Positions 45,693-58,250 of a DNA stretch of 64,000 nt are shown piece by piece (positions within the stretch are counted from its first letter, which is position 1; every line of letters starts with the position of its first letter). Origin of the DNA: Turnera subulata (Eukaryota > Streptophyta > Magnoliopsida > Malpighiales > Passifloraceae). Location: the NCBI GenBank assembly GCA_028386065.3, contig JAKUCV010007119.1, forward strand, positions 1 to 64,000. Direction: 5' to 3'. Under the pieces are notes generated by a model, which was not told the DNA's origin, ran no database searches, and saw nothing but the letters and a program-made list of their open reading frames with translations. Both the position numbers and the translations under genes were made by a program.

Positions 45693-47467
45693 TGATAGCA
45701 TTCTTAACCCACACTAAACACTACGATTAACCTACAAGCAGACAGTGTCTGTTATAGCAATCAAGGTTGATCCCACAAAGAACAGTTTAAGTACTAGGTC
45801 AATAACAACTTGTGATTATTTAGGAAGATCAATTATTGATGAGAGTTGGTAACTAAAATCAAAATTAACAAATAATAAAAATAAAAGGTAAAATCGGCAA
45901 AGGGCAATAGATGTCGAGTAAAGCAATAATAAAAACAACCTAGGAGTTCGAGGTTCACGCAATCACTACTTATGCAAATAATATATCCAATTATGATCTT
46001 GGATGTCTATTGATTATTGTAGGCTAATTGTCTTAAAGTGTTAACTCTCAGCTCTCACATGTTGAATCAATTATTCAGTCCATAACTACCTAGTTCTCAC
46101 TAGCACAGTTTGTAACTAAATTCATTAAGCCTAGACAATTTATCAACCTTAAGAATAACCATCAGCTCTCGCATCTCTAGTCTTCTAATCAATCTATGAT
46201 GTTTAGATCTAAAACCTAATCAACAACTCAGCTCTCGCATGTCACCATCAACAAAGATTCAGATCTAAATTAATGTAAACTTGGTGATCAAGCAAGCAAC
46301 AAACAATTCAACACATATAGATCAAACAAACACAACAGATTCCAAGAACAATATCCGAATAAAATTATAAAAGCATAAGAGTAATTGGCTACATCCCTAA
46401 TCCTAGATTAAGAGAATAGTTCCTCATAAAAATAATAAAATCAAAATCAACACAGGAATTCATCATGTAATCAAATAACAGAAAAACCGAATAAAGGAGA
46501 AGGTGTAGTCGATTTCTACAGAAAGAGTAGTGTCGACTTTTGCTGCTCCTTGATCTCGAATTTGTGCTTCTGAAACTGATCATTCTATGTCTTTGGATCT
46601 TCAATATCTTGCGGGAAAGTTGAGGGAAATAATCTTTGAGCCTTGCTAGAGAATTCGGCACCACCTAATAGAGAGAAAGAGAAGAAACCCTAATCCTATT
46701 AGTGTGTGTGATCTAAACCCTAAACAATTTGGCAGAGCTTCGCCCTCTGAACTCAACCTCTTCAATATGATGTCCATAGAGGTCTATTTATAGTGGTTTT
46801 AGTGATGGAGGTCGTCCAAGGGTCTCCTTCTTTGAATGGGAATAGAATTCTTTACTTGCACTCCAAGTTGAACTTTTGCCTGTTTTCTAACCCGAAACTT
46901 GCACGCCACTTTACTCCTAGAAGACGTCAGAACTGAGCATTGAGCGCTTCTAAAATGTTCTAGATAATTCTCTTAGATTTCTTTCCATAAAAATAACTCT
47001 TCAATTTGACTTCTGTAGCTCAAGATATCCCCAAAATACTGGGCCTAGATCGGCACAGAAAAATCTGCATCTTGGGATGGATTAAAATAATTACTGCTCC
47101 TTGTAGACACTTCCAAAAATTATGCAATTTAATCCCTAGAAAGCCCTAGAAGTCTAGTTTCGTCTCCAATTGGTCTTACTTAATTTCGATGCATAGAACT
47201 CCCAAAATATTCAAAATAGTCAGTTGTGATCACTGCAGAAAGTTTCCTAAATTGGGCCTGGTTTCCAAACTTGGATAAAAAGCTTCCATTCTTCAATAAA
47301 AATAATAAATTCCTGATAAAAATACTTAATCAACAAAATTGAAGTACTAGCTGACGCAATGCATGAAAAGAAACAATAATATAAAGATTATACACATAAC
47401 TGACATAGAAAACATAGTAAAAGCCATTCAAAACCATCATAAAAACACTAACATTTAGATGTAATCA
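45693..47467 (-). mobile_element. Solo LTR of the ATH1 family
   Basis: It starts TGATAGCATT, ends TGTAATCA and is flanked by GCTCA (45688-45692 and 47468-47472). The empty site is visible in the 5' LTR of ATH2 at 39563-39572. In reverse it parallels the ATH1 5' LTR (1775 bp here), with TATA box CTATAAATAG near 46787-46796. There is no internal sequence, so it is a recombination product. Confidence 0.88.
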
Positions 47468-48602
47468 GCTCACCTTTGTTTTCTTTGTTTCTGTAATTCT
47501 GAGCATGAATTAAACAAACCCCTCTTAGGTTAAAGGGATGCGATATGTCTCTGGTTTTTATGTAATAAATTGCTCATCTTATGCTCTTAACCCGTTTTTT
47601 CTTGTTTTAATTGTTGCACACTTGATACATGTTTGAGTTCTGGCCAAACCCTTATATGATGATAGGTAGCTAGGTGAAGGACTGAAAGGAGAAGCTATAG
47701 TTACTAGAACCTCAACAAGCTACCCTTAGTTTCTTGCTTTTGACAGGAGTTAGGAACTAATTGAGGAATTAGCCTCAACACCAATCTTAATCCCCTTGGT
47801 TGACCGATGCGAAAGTATTAGGATGAGTGAGAGCCTTGGGAGGAACCTGTGAGTGAAAAAAAATGGGTTCAGTATAGGTTGAGAGCACCTGCAAGAACTG
47901 ATCAGTGTAATTGACTTTGTGTTCTCGACAGGCCCAGCCACAGGCTCAGCTACAGGCTCAGCACTGGCTCAGCCTGTTGCGGCATAGTCAAGAAGAATGA
48001 CACCACTTTTAATCTGATTCTTGATTGATTATTGAGTAGTCTATTTTTAATCTAGTAGCAGCTTCGTGAAGGAACGAAAGGAGAAGACAAGTGGGCTAGA
48101 CCAACAATAGTCAGCCTTCACTTCCTAGCCATTCGAAAGAAGATAGGGAGAGACTGTGGGTACCTAGAACCAACACTAAACTTCACCCCTAAGTGGACGT
48201 CTATTCTAGTGACAGGGGGTAGATGGAAGCTTGGGGAACTATCAATGAGATCGAAAGCCGTTGGTAGTACTTTAGGTTGGGAGCCCCTTCAAGATATCTC
48301 ATTAAACACAGGATCAAATAGGCTCAGCCTTTTATGATGCTGTTGAGCAATTTAAAGCATAAAACAGGGCATGTGAACCCCGGATGCCTAAGACTTCACT
48401 AAATCTGATCTTTTCCTACTCCAACTTTGTTGTTTCCTTTATTTTACTGCCCATTTTACATTTCAATAGCATTCGCCTCATATTTAGTCCTTGTTTGTTT
48501 AAGCCTAATTTATCTATTTGAAGGTAACATGCTCAACCTAGTCCCTGTGCATACGACATTGATAGTACTACAACAACCATGTGCACTTGCAGGAGCCTAT
48601 CA

Positions 48603-49907
48603 CTATCGCTCTCGCATATTTTAGCATCAATCAATCTATGTTCTTCTAGGTATCATCATACAAATCATGGAGCTCTCGCATCTTGCAATCAATAAGAATC
48701 AATCCAAAGTAGATAGGTAATTCGGCACACATAGATTGAACAATCAACACAATCAATTGAATAAACATCAATCCATAGATAATAAAACCAAAGAAGTAAT
48801 TGGCTACATCCCTAATCCTAGACTAGAGAATTAGTTCCTCATAATAAAATAGCAATCAATCAATATCTCACAAGAATTCATCAAGTAAACAATTTAACAG
48901 AAAGAAAAACGAGTAAAAGAGAGAGAGAGGGATCGATTGGCCGATTGGTGTTGGTAGGTGTGGCGCCGACTTCTTGCTCCTCTTGTCTCGATAAAAGAAA
49001 GAAAAACAAGTAAAAGAGAGAGAGAGAGGGATCGATTGGCCGATTGGTGTTGCTCCTCTTGTCTCGATACTGCGCCTTGGATTGATGATTCTGTGACTTT
49101 AAACCTTCAAATCTTGCTGGAAAAATGTTGAATTGTTGTGGGAATAACCTTAAAATTAGATGAGAAATTCGGCACCACGTAGAGGATCCAAAAGAGTAGA
49201 AAACCATAACCCTACTAGTGTGTGTGACCTAATAAATAACAAATTAGGCAGAGCTTCGCCCTCTGACTTCTGCCTCCTGAATATGTCGACCTAGGAGGTC
49301 CTTTTATACTGACTTTAGGCTCTGGAAGTCAGTGGGGCTCTCCTTCTTTGAATGGAAATTGAATTCTTGACTTGCACTCCAAGTTGGACTTTTGCTTGTT
49401 TTCTGACCCGAAACTTGCACGCCACTTTACTCCTATAATACGTCCGAACTGGGTGTTGGGCTCTTCTACATAATTCTCTCCGCTTTCTTTCCATAAAAGA
49501 ACTCTTCATCTTGGGATGGATTAAAATAACTACTGCTCCATGTAGACTCTTTAAAAAATTATGAAATTTAATCCATAGAAAGATCTGGAAGTCTAGTTTT
49601 GTCTCCAATTGGTCTCACTTAATTTCGATACCTAGAACTCCTGAAATCTTCAAAATAGATGGCTCTGCTCACTGTAGAAAGTTTCTTAAATTGGGCCTGG
49701 TTTCCAAACTTGGCTAAAAAGCTTCCATCCTTCAATAAAAACAATAAATTCCTGATAAAAACACTTATTCAGCAAAATTGAAGTATTAATTGACACAATG
49801 CATGAAAACACACAATAATATAAAGACTATACACATAATTGACCAAGAATACATAGAAAAAGCCATTCAAAACCATCATAAAAACACTAACATTTAGATG
49901 TTATCAG
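48603..49907 (-). mobile_element. ATH1 5' LTR, proximal part
   Basis: This continues 38078-38615 after ATH2. In reverse it begins TGATAACATCTAAATG at 49907. With the other part it makes an LTR of about 1.84 kb. The 3' neighbour is element C, cut at 49908. Confidence 0.88.
48898..49060. repeat. Tandem duplication, about 97-bp period, in the ATH1 LTR
   Basis: The stretch AAAGAAAAAC(G/A)AGTAAAAG, a GA run, GGGATCGATTGGCCGATTGG and TGCTCCTCTTGTCTCGAT occurs twice, starting at 48901 and 48998. The second copy lacks about 20 bases present in the first. The solo LTR of the same family does not have the duplication. Confidence 0.75.
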
Positions 49908-50550
49908 TCTCATTCAAAGGCTTAATCTTTTCTCCAGATTAAAGCGCTTTCTCCCCAGAACAATCAATTTTGGGTTTTGACAAGCCAGAACCCTCACCAA
50001 CACAATCAGCTTTATCAAGAGACCTAATTTTATCACTAGATTCAGGTTCCTTTTCAACACTCATGATAGTAATATCGATTACAACATTCCTAGCATCGAA
50101 TTGAGTCTCAATTGATCCTATCAGAGTTCTATCAGCAACATACACCTCTCTAGAACTCGATACATGCACACTAAAGGGTTCAGAAGTTAAGATTCTGGTT
50201 TCAAAGATATTACCCGGTGGCGTATCTTCAAGGTTGAATGCATGAATCTTTGGGTCAGATTCAATCTTTGGAGGTTTTGATGCTCCTTTTGACTTTGGAT
50301 GCTCAGCTTTTGACCCAAGCTTGAGCTTCTCGATTTGAACAGCAACATCTCTCTCTAGTGAAGTCAATTCAGGGCTCACGCTTGCTTCAGTCTCCTTCCC
50401 CTTTTTCTTCATAGGCATCGAGGACTTCTTAAAGACAGGTTTAGCAGTAGCACTCTTGGTTCTTCCTTCTGGAGGTGCTAGAGGTTTCGGTGGTTTTTGT
50501 TTTGAGGGTGTTTGCTTTAGAGCTTTACCCTTGCCGATGTTGGTTCTCAT
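49908..50550 (-). pseudogene. Element C downstream ORF, N-terminal part
   Basis: ATG at 50548-50550 opens MRTNIGKGKALKQTPSKQKP, matching E. The reading frame stays open to TAA at 49939, then continues a little to 49908 where ATH1 begins. The composition is Lys/Glu/Pro/Ser-rich. It shares SEPFSVHVSSSREVYVA and LIGSIETQFDARN with E. No signal peptide or membrane segment. The distal acidic and folded domains are gone. Confidence 0.8.
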
Positions 50551-51032
50551 GATGGTAAGTGTTTTAGGGTTAATGAGGAGTTTTTGTTTCAAAGAAAAAC
50601 TAAAAAAGGAAGTGGGTTATGGAAGAGAGAGGGTATTCTCGGGTTTTAAGGAGAGAGGTTGTCCAACTTCCATAAATGAACTTCTTTGCTTTTTCAGTTA
50701 TTCCTTTCCTTTTTGATAGATGTGGGACACCACATAGCCGTTGTGATAGAACCACCTAGTTGACTTTCCACTCTCTTTCTTCTTTTTATTAACTGCTGCC
50801 TTTTGCCCACTAGATAATAAGATTTGGCTCATCCTTGAACCAAATACTGCAACTCTTGTTCGTTGATGTCTTTGATGATTTGATGACAGCCACGATGTGT
50901 CCTCATATGCTCATATGCTTACTGCAGGTGCGAGAAGTGTGACAATTGTATATATTCTAAGTATATATGTGTGCAATATGTTATGATATGCATGAACACA
51001 TAAAAACCAAATGTGAAACCAAATCAAAATAC
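50551..51032 (-). promoter_or_regulatory. Element C pol to third-ORF spacer, possible internal promoter
   Basis: This is the same series as E: AAAGGAATAACTGAAAAAG, CATTTATGG, a TATA-like CCTTAAAAC near 50640, a CT-rich leader, then ATG. Its similarity to E is high although it does not encode protein. An internal promoter is a guess. Confidence 0.4.
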
Positions 51033-54000
51033 TTATGGTATATTGCAAATTCCAAGCTCGAGTCTGATTTTGGTGAATTGATCTTCCTTCAATGGCTTGG
51101 TGACGATGTCGGCCAGTTGATTTTCAGTTTTTAGAAACTCAATGGCCACATCCTTCTTCAGCACATAGTCTCGAATAAAATGATGTCTCATTTAATGTGT
51201 TTGGTTTGAGAGTGTGGCACCGGATTCTTAGTTAGGTTGATGGCACTTGAGCTGTCACAATAGATAGGAACACATTTGAAAGTTAGTCCATAATCAGCAA
51301 ATGTTTGTTTCATCCATAGCACTTGTGCGCAACATGCACCAGGTGCTACATATTCAGCCTCGGTTGTGGAAGTAGCAACTGAGTTTTGCTTTTTACTTGA
51401 CCAACATACAAATGATTGTTCGAGTAGTTGACAAGTACCACTTGTACTTTTTTTATCAAGAGTGCACCCTGCAAAGTCTGCATCTGAGTAGCTTGTTAGC
51501 TCAAAAGAATTTACATTAGGATACCACAAGCCTAAAGATGATGTTCCTTTTAAGTACTTGAAGATGCGCTTGATAGCTTTAAGATGAGATTCTTTTGGGC
51601 ATGATTGAAATCTAGTACATAAGCAAACACTATACATAATGTCTGATCTTGTAGCTGTAAGGTAAAGGAGACTACCTATCATGCCTCTGTATAATTTCAC
51701 ATCAACATGCTTACCATTCCCATCCTTGTCAAGTTTGGTGCTAGTGCTCATAGGTGTCGGACTAATTTTGGCTTCACACAAGCCAAATCTTTTCAGCAGC
51801 TCACGTGTGTACTTTGATTGATTGAGAAAAATGCCACCATCAAGTTGCTTGACTTGAAATTCCAGGAAGAAATTTAATTCTCTCATCATGCTCATTTCAA
51901 ACTCACTGTGCGTTAGCTTTTCAAACTCTTGTCAAAGAGATTCATTAGTGGCACCAAATAAAATATCATCAACATATATTTGCACAATAATGATATCATC
52001 TTTGTTAGATATCACAAATAGAGTTGAGTCAACCTTTCCTCTTGTAAAGCATTGTGAAATTAGATATGAGCTTAACCTATCATACCAAGCCCTAGGTGCT
52101 TGTTTAAGACCATGTAATGCGTTTTCTAACTTAAAAACAAGTTGTGGATGCTCATGGTTTTCAATTCCTGGAGGTTGTTCAACTTATACTTCTTTCATGA
52201 TATATCCATTTAGAAAAGCACTCTTGACATCCATTTGATAGAGTTTGAAAGATTTAAATGATGCAAATGCAAGCAACATGCGAATGGATTCAAGTCTAGC
52301 TACTGGTGCAAAGGTCTCATCATAATCAATACCTTCTTCTTGATTCTATCCTTGTGTTTTTTTTCTTACCGCAATTCCTGATTCATCAAGCATGTCCCTA
52401 AAGACTCATTTGGTTCCAATAGCAGGATGGTTTTCTGGCCTTGCAACAAGCTCCCACACATTATTCCTCTCGAACTGATTAAGTTCTTCTTGCATTGCCA
52501 TCACCCAATTTTCATCAAGTATGGCATCACTGGCATTTTTAGGCTCAACTTGATACAAAAAGGCAAGATGTGAATTGATGTTTTGTAACTTGGATCTGGT
52601 TGTTACTCCTCTTTAGGATCACTTAATATGGCCTCAGTTGAATGTCCTCTTGGTGCTTGAACTTCAGAGTTTCTCAACTGTGAGCCAGATTCCAGAACAT
52701 TTGGCTGCACATCATTATTCTAAACATTTGGCTCGGGAGAAGGCAAATGTTGTTGCATCGTAATTGGATCAGGCAGTTGCTCAACTTTTGTCTCATCAAC
52801 ATTAATAACCTGTGGCTGATTCTTAGGAGTAAACTCAACTTCTATATCATCACTAAGATCATTCAAGTTAATCTCATCAAACACCACATGAATGGATTCT
52901 TCAACAACTATAGTGCTTTTGTTATATACCCTATAGGCTTTACTACTCAATGAATAACCAAGGAATATACCATCATCAGACTTAGCTTGAAACTTGTCAA
53001 GATTATTTTTTGTATTCAAGATGTAACACCTGGAGCCATATGTGCATATGCAATATTTGCTTTCTGTCGTTCCAAATCTCATAAGGTTTCTTGTCAATCA
53101 ATGGACGCAAAGTGACTCTATTTAAGACATAGCATGCTGTGTTCACACCCTCAGCCCAGAAATAGGCAGGTAACTTATACTCAATAACCATAGTTCTAGC
53201 CATTTCTTGCAAGGTTCAATTCTTTCCACAACCCCATTTTGTTGAGGTATTCTTGGAGTCGAAAATGTGTGTTCAATACCAATTTGTTCACAGAATTTTT
53301 TGAAGGTAGAATTATCAAATTCTCCTCCATGATCACTTCTAATTTTCGATATTTTATACCATTTTTCATTTTGTAGCTTCCTAACTAATGAGCCAAATTC
53401 TTGACATGCATGATCTTTTTGAGAAAGAAATAGAACCCATGTAAATCTAGAATAATCATCTACTATAATCAATACATACTTTTTACCACCAAGACTCACA
53501 GTTCTCATAGGACCTAAAAGATCAATATGTAGAAGTTCAAGAGGTCGAGAAGTTAATACTACATATTTTAGCTTAAAAGAACTTTTGATTAATTTACCAA
53601 GCTGACATGCACGACATTTGGTTTCTGCCTCGAACTTCAGTTTTGGCAGACCATCGACCAAATCTTTCTTTGACAGATTTGAGATAAGTTCAAGATTTGC
53701 AAGCCCAAGCCTCCTGTGCCTTAGGGTTGGAGTCTCTGCTCTTGCACTAAAGCACTTGATCTTAGGGTTAGTAACATCATTTAAACATATAGAGTATAAA
53801 TTACCAATCCTCTTTCCAACAAACAAGACATTCTCATCATCAACTCTACTCACACGACATCTTGATGATTCAAAGGTAACTTTGAATCCTTTGTCACAAA
53901 GCTGACTAATACTAAGCAAGTTATACTTAAGATTATCAACAAGAAGCACATGTTCAATAGTTGGATTAGTACCAATCTTACTAATACTGAGGATTTTTCC

Positions 54001-54125
54001 TTTTGAGCTATCACCAAATGTAACATTACCTCGGTGTTTTGAGAGAAGGGATGTAAATTTTGATGGGTCACCTGTCATATGTCTTGAACAACCACTATCC
54101 AGAACCCATTCATCCCTTGCTTCCT
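51033..54125 (-). pseudogene. Element C pol: protease, integrase, reverse transcriptase, RNase H
   Basis: The protease motif DEWVLDSGCSRHMTGDP (about 54068-54115) is intact. The integrase frame 53143-54078 has HRRLGLANL, CRACQLGK, HIDLLGP, IRSDHGGEFD and TPRIPQQNGVVER. A frameshift near 53215 follows. Reverse transcriptase (about 51896-52560) is broken by several shifts (about 52185 and 52345). The frame 51188-51895 has MSMMRELNFFLEFQVKQLDG and then RNase H with SDADFAG and STTEAEY. The end is at TAA 51033-51035 after ELGICNIP. Confidence 0.87.
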
Positions 54126-54129
54126 GTCA

Positions 54130-55818
54130 AAATGATCAAGTTTTAAGTACCCAAACTAACTTGAGTCCTTCAGGGTTAGATTTGGCTCCTTTTGAAGCCC
54201 AAATATATTTAACATGATTGCTTCTCTTCCTACGAAAGCATGATCTGATCATATGACCAATATTTCCACAGTAATAGCATGTGATATCAGGTCTATATGT
54301 GAGTGCTCATGATGTCCTTGCCTAGAATGTTCAAAATATCTAGGTCTACATTGTGTTCTTGACTCAGCTTTGATAAACTTGACAGGCAGATTTGGCATGT
54401 TAAAAGCCATATGTGTCGCACCTATTCCACTTTTGTCTAGTGAGTGCCTTTGTTAACCTAGCAGCATATTCAGCCTATCTTTTCCCTTGGTAAACTTTTC
54501 TAAGGAACATTTTAGATCCTCTATTTCAGCTTTTAGGGGATCATTCTTTTGAATCATCATTTCACACTTGCTCAAATTACTAGCTAACTTTTTCTCAAGG
54601 TCATTATATGCATTTTGAGCAGCAAGTTTCTCTTTTTTTAATGACTCACAAATAGACAAACTTTCAGTATGTGCACGCTCAAGAGTCTCATATGCAGTTT
54701 TGTGAGATACATGATCAAATTCAAGCAGATCAAGACGTTTCTTATATGAAATGTTTTTCTTAACTGCTTGTTCATACTTATCATGCAATTCTTCAAATGC
54801 TTCTTGAAGTTCATCAAAAAGTGTAATCAAGAGAATCATTTACCTCAGTATCTTCTCGAGCCATTAAGTATAGATTTACTACTTCATAAGAATCAGAATC
54901 ACTTGATGAATCCAAATCATCCCATACTGACATAGCTTTCTTCCCTTTGCTCTTAGGAAAATCAGATTTGGCCTTTTGATGTAGACATTCCAACTTGATA
55001 TGGCCTGGTAGGTTGCAGCCAAAACACACTAGTGAGTCTTACTTTTATTCAATCGATTTGGCACCTTGGAAACCCTTTCCTTTCACTTGCCTTCTCTTTC
55101 GAAGAAATTTGACAAACTTCTTGGTGATTAGTGCCATATCCACATCATTGTACTCATCACTGGACTTTTGGTCCGCCTTAAGAGCCAAATCTTTCTTCTT
55201 TGGTTCTTTTGGTTCCAGTTTTGAACCATGAACTATAAACTTGCCAATGAGCTCATCATAAGTGACAGTATTCAGATTTTGAGCTTCTTCAATAGCTGTG
55301 ACTTTTGACTCTTACACCTTAGGTAGAGATCTAAGGATGTTTGCCACTTTATCTCTATGAGTGACGGGTCTACCAAGTAAGGCTAACCCATTGCAAAGAA
55401 ATGTGAAGCGTGTATCCATTTCTTGCACAATTCCTCCAGCATCCATTTGAAAGAGCTCATAGTCCCTCATTAGACAATTAAGCCAAGATTCCTTTACTTA
55501 GTTAGTTTCTTCATGTGTAGCACAAAGAAGCCTCCATATTTTATAGACAGTGCCACAAGAGCTAACCCTTTGAAACTCACTTTCGCTTATACCACATAGT
55601 AGTATATTTTTGGCTTGTGCATCAAGCTTGGCTCTCCTTAGCTCATCTTTAGACCAAAATTGCATGTCTCTTTGAGGTTTGGCACAGGGACTCTGAATAA
55701 TATTCCACATCTCAAGATCTTTCCCTTCAAGGAAGATCTTCATTCTGAACTTCCAATAATCAAAGTTCAATCCATCAAAATATGGAGCTTTGTTGACACT
55801 TGTACCTTTATAAGTCAT
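54130..55818 (-). pseudogene. Element C gag
   Basis: ATG at 55816-55818 opens MTYKGTSVNKAPYFDG. The frame breaks near 55498 (stop), and further stops lie near 55315 and 55045. The first zinc knuckle CFGCNLPGHIKLEC is intact (54980-55029). A long coiled coil lies at 54453-54839. The second knuckle, CYYCGNIGHMIRSC, lies near 54228-54275. Confidence 0.85.
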
Positions 55819-55860
55819 GATCTTTTTCTCTAGAGATTAATCCACTGGATTGAGAACACA

Positions 55861-55872
55861 GCTCCGCTACCA
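55861..55872 (-). promoter_or_regulatory. Element C primer-binding site
   Basis: In reverse: TGGTAGCGGAGC, two bases inside the LTR end at 55875. Identical to E. Confidence 0.85.
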
Positions 55873-55874
55873 AT

Positions 55875-56944
55875 TGTTGGCCCAGAAAAGGCTAAGAATG
55901 GGGGTTGAATTAGCTTTTCCTATTTTTCTCGGTTTTCAGAGATTTGGCTCGACACAGAAGCCAAATGTGAAACTTGAATTGAAATGTAAAGATGAAGGCA
56001 GAAAAGTAAAGAACACAAGCAATTTATAGTGGTTCCCCACTCAGGAGTATATCCACTACCTAAAGTTCCCCCCTTTAGGATTTCTAAACTATCCACTAAT
56101 TTGGCTTTTACAAGCGAGCCAAATAACCTATGATACAAAAGTTTTTGCAGGCTAAACTTGCTAAACCTAACCCAAAGCTGATTCTAGCTTTGTCTATCCA
56201 AAAAGATTAACCCCTAATCCTACTGATTACAACATTTCCCAAAGCAAAGCTTTAAGAGTGGCTCACTCAAGAAGTTACACAAATTAAGCACAAAAATATC
56301 TCTCAAGGTAAGTTCTTTTTCTCAACTTAGAATCTCTTGAATGACTAGGTTGATTTGCTGTGAGGCTTCAATCCTCTATTTATAGATTCTAAGGATGGGG
56401 AGGAGTGTCTTCCAATGGCTAGATTGCTTCCAAGTGGCGCACAAGTTGACTTCTTTCTTCAGTTAAGAGCTGTCAACGTTTGGTTGTTCGCTGAACCAAA
56501 TCTGGCAATTACTTGTGCAGAAATTATTCTTTATTCTTCAAAAAGTATCTCTGAAAATAAAAGTGAGGACCACCAGCTCTTTGAGGCATGAAAGAGGGTG
56601 TGAGGACTACTTTTCTGACCGTTTTTTGACCCTTGGAGACCAAGTAAATCCGTTGCATTAATTGCTTTAAAGTCAGCTACTTTTCTGGACCACAACTCCA
56701 ACTGCCCAGACAACGACAATTTGGTTCGACGGAAAAGCCACGCTGAAGCCAAATCTTCATGGTATTTGGTTTCTGCCAGAAACCAAATTTTCTGCAAATG
56801 CTTAAAACATACAAGGGCTTGCCATAATGTTTGTTAATCATCAACATAATAATGTAAACATTGAATAATCATCATAAATATACTAAACAAGATTAATCTT
56901 AATTAATTACTTAATTATGCACTTAACACATGTTTATGCTAATA
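55875..56944 (-). mobile_element. Element C 5' LTR
   Basis: In reverse it runs from TATTAGCATAAACATG (56944) to CTGGGCCAACA (55875), 1070 bp, the same length as the E LTR. A TATA box, CTATAAATAGAGG, lies near 56376-56388. The TTTGGCT/AGCCAAA motif recurs. Confidence 0.92.
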
Positions 56945-58194
56945 CTTTACGCATCATTCTTGCAAGCATATCCCTTTTCAAGTTCATCATAAGCATTCTT
57001 TAGCGTAAATTTTTCAGTTTTTAAATCTTCACACATTTTCATAGTATCAGAATTAGCAATTCTAAGTTTTTCATTTTCATTCTTATAAGCCTCTTCATCA
57101 AATTCAAGCAAGTCAAGTTTCTTTTTATACTCTTTGTTTTTCTTAACAACTTGCTTGTATTTAACATGTTATTCATCAAAAGCTTCAAGTAAATCATCAA
57201 GATTAAGGTTAGTAGAATCTGTTACTACAGTATCTTCTTGGGCCATGAAGCATAGGTTACTCTCCTCCTTGGCATCAGAATCATTTGAGGAGTCTGAATC
57301 TTCCCACGCAACCATAGCCTTCTTTCCTTTGGTTATTGAAAAACCAGTTCTGCCCTTCTTTTGATAACAACATTCAAACTTTATATGTCCAGGACGATTG
57401 CTTCCAAAGCACACCAGAGGATCTTTCTTTGGCTCTTCAGGTTTTGTAACCTTAAGATTCTTCACTTTGAGTTGCTTTTTCATCTTAAGGTACCTAGCGA
57501 ATCTCCTAGTAAGGAGAGCCACATCAGAGTCACTATCATCATCATCATTTGGTTCCTGGACCTTCAAAGTGACATCCTTCCTTTTTGATACAATATTGTC
57601 ACCATGACAAATTAGTTTGCCAATCAGCTCATAATAAGATAGCAAATTCAGATTTTGTGCTTCCTCAATGGCAGTCACTTTAGGTTCCCATTGTTTGGAA
57701 AGTGACCTCAGAACTTTTGCAACTTTTTCTCTATGTGTCAACACTTTTCCAAGTGATGTAAGATTATTGCAAAGTATAGTGAACCGAGTGTCCATGGCAT
57801 GAATGGTTTCACCAGGAATCATTTGGAACAGCTCATATTCTCTAGTCAAGCGATTAAGCCTCAATTCTTTAACCTGGTTTGTGCCATCATGAGTGATGCA
57901 CAGCAACCTCCAAATGTCATGAGCAGTTTCACAAGATCTCACCCTTTGAAACTCGCATTTAGTAATTCCACACAAGAGAGCATTCTTAGCTTGAGCATCA
58001 AACATTGCTCTTTTCTTCTCATCTTCAGTCCAGAGATGCATAGCACTAGTTGGTCTGTTATAGGGATTCTAGACAATATGTCACATTTTAATGTCCTTTC
58101 CCTCAAGAAAGATCTTTATACGAAACTTCCAATAATCAAAGTTTGCTCCATCAAAGTATGGTGCCTTGTTCACGCTTGTTCCCTCAAAAGCCAT
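56945..58194 (-). pseudogene. Element D gag, truncated
   Basis: ATG at 58192-58194 opens a Sirevirus gag (MAFEGTSVNKAPYFDG). The main frame 57169-58041 has FQRVRSCETAHDIWRLLC and FTILCNNLTSLGKVLTHREK. The zinc knuckle reads CFGSNRPGHIKFEC, with Ser for the second Cys, so it should not bind zinc normally. The coiled coil follows to 56945, where C begins. A stop lies near 58070. Confidence 0.83.
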
Positions 58195-58236
58195 GAACTT
58201 TGCTCTAGGAGATTAATCCTAACACAAAGAGACCTT

Positions 58237-58248
58237 GCTCCGCTACCA
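58237..58248 (-). promoter_or_regulatory. Element D primer-binding site
   Basis: In reverse: TGGTAGCGGAGC, next to the LTR end at 58251. The same variant as in E, C and B. Confidence 0.85.
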
Positions 58249-58250
58249 AT

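Larger units (their letters stand above)
38616..48602 (+). mobile_element. ATH2: Athila-like element (+), internal-deletion derivative
   Basis: It starts TGATGCACATGAAATATG at 38616 and ends GGAGCCTATCA at 48602, with TSD CTATC on both sides, inside the 5' LTR of ATH1. The order is truncated 5' LTR, gag, protease, integrase C-terminal tail, long non-coding region, 3' LTR. Reverse transcriptase, RNase H and the integrase core are missing. The purine region at about 44250-44282 (CTTGAGGACAAGCAA, CAGTTTGGGG) is of the Athila type. The motif ACAGGCT/AGCCTGT runs through LTRs and coding parts. Confidence 0.88.
44283..48602 (+). mobile_element. ATH2 3' LTR with two insertions
   Basis: It starts TGATGCACATG and ends GGAGCCTATCA. 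Without the MITE and the solo LTR it is about 2.1 kb. Bases 47929-47980 hold a cluster of the family motif (several CAGGCTCAG and GGCTCAGCCTGTTG units). It is the only full copy of this LTR in the window. Confidence 0.85.
31682..49907 (-). mobile_element. ATH1: Athila-like Ty3/gypsy element (reverse), 3' end missing
   Basis: Read leftwards from 49907: 5' LTR (split by ATH2), tRNA-Asp primer site, gag, protease, reverse transcriptase and RNase H, then an Athila-type third ORF cut by G at 31681. Integrase is absent. The gag, the DLGAS protease and the Asp primer site are established Athila traits. The 5' LTR start (TGATAACATC, reverse from 49907) abuts element C. Confidence 0.88.
49908..56944 (-). 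mobile_element. Element C: Sirevirus-like Ty1/copia (reverse), 3' part missing
   Basis: It is sister to E. In element order: 5' LTR (56944 to 55875), primer site, gag, protease, integrase, reverse transcriptase, RNase H, spacer and N-terminal third ORF, cut at 49908 by the ATH1 LTR. The right LTR end (TATTAGC for TGTTAGC) abuts the gag of D. It keeps domains that E has lost, but has its own stops and shifts. Confidence 0.87.

Noticed and set aside
48427..48624. 65-aa hydrophobic ORF as a small membrane protein
   Set aside because: It crosses the end of the ATH2 3' LTR and has no homologous context.
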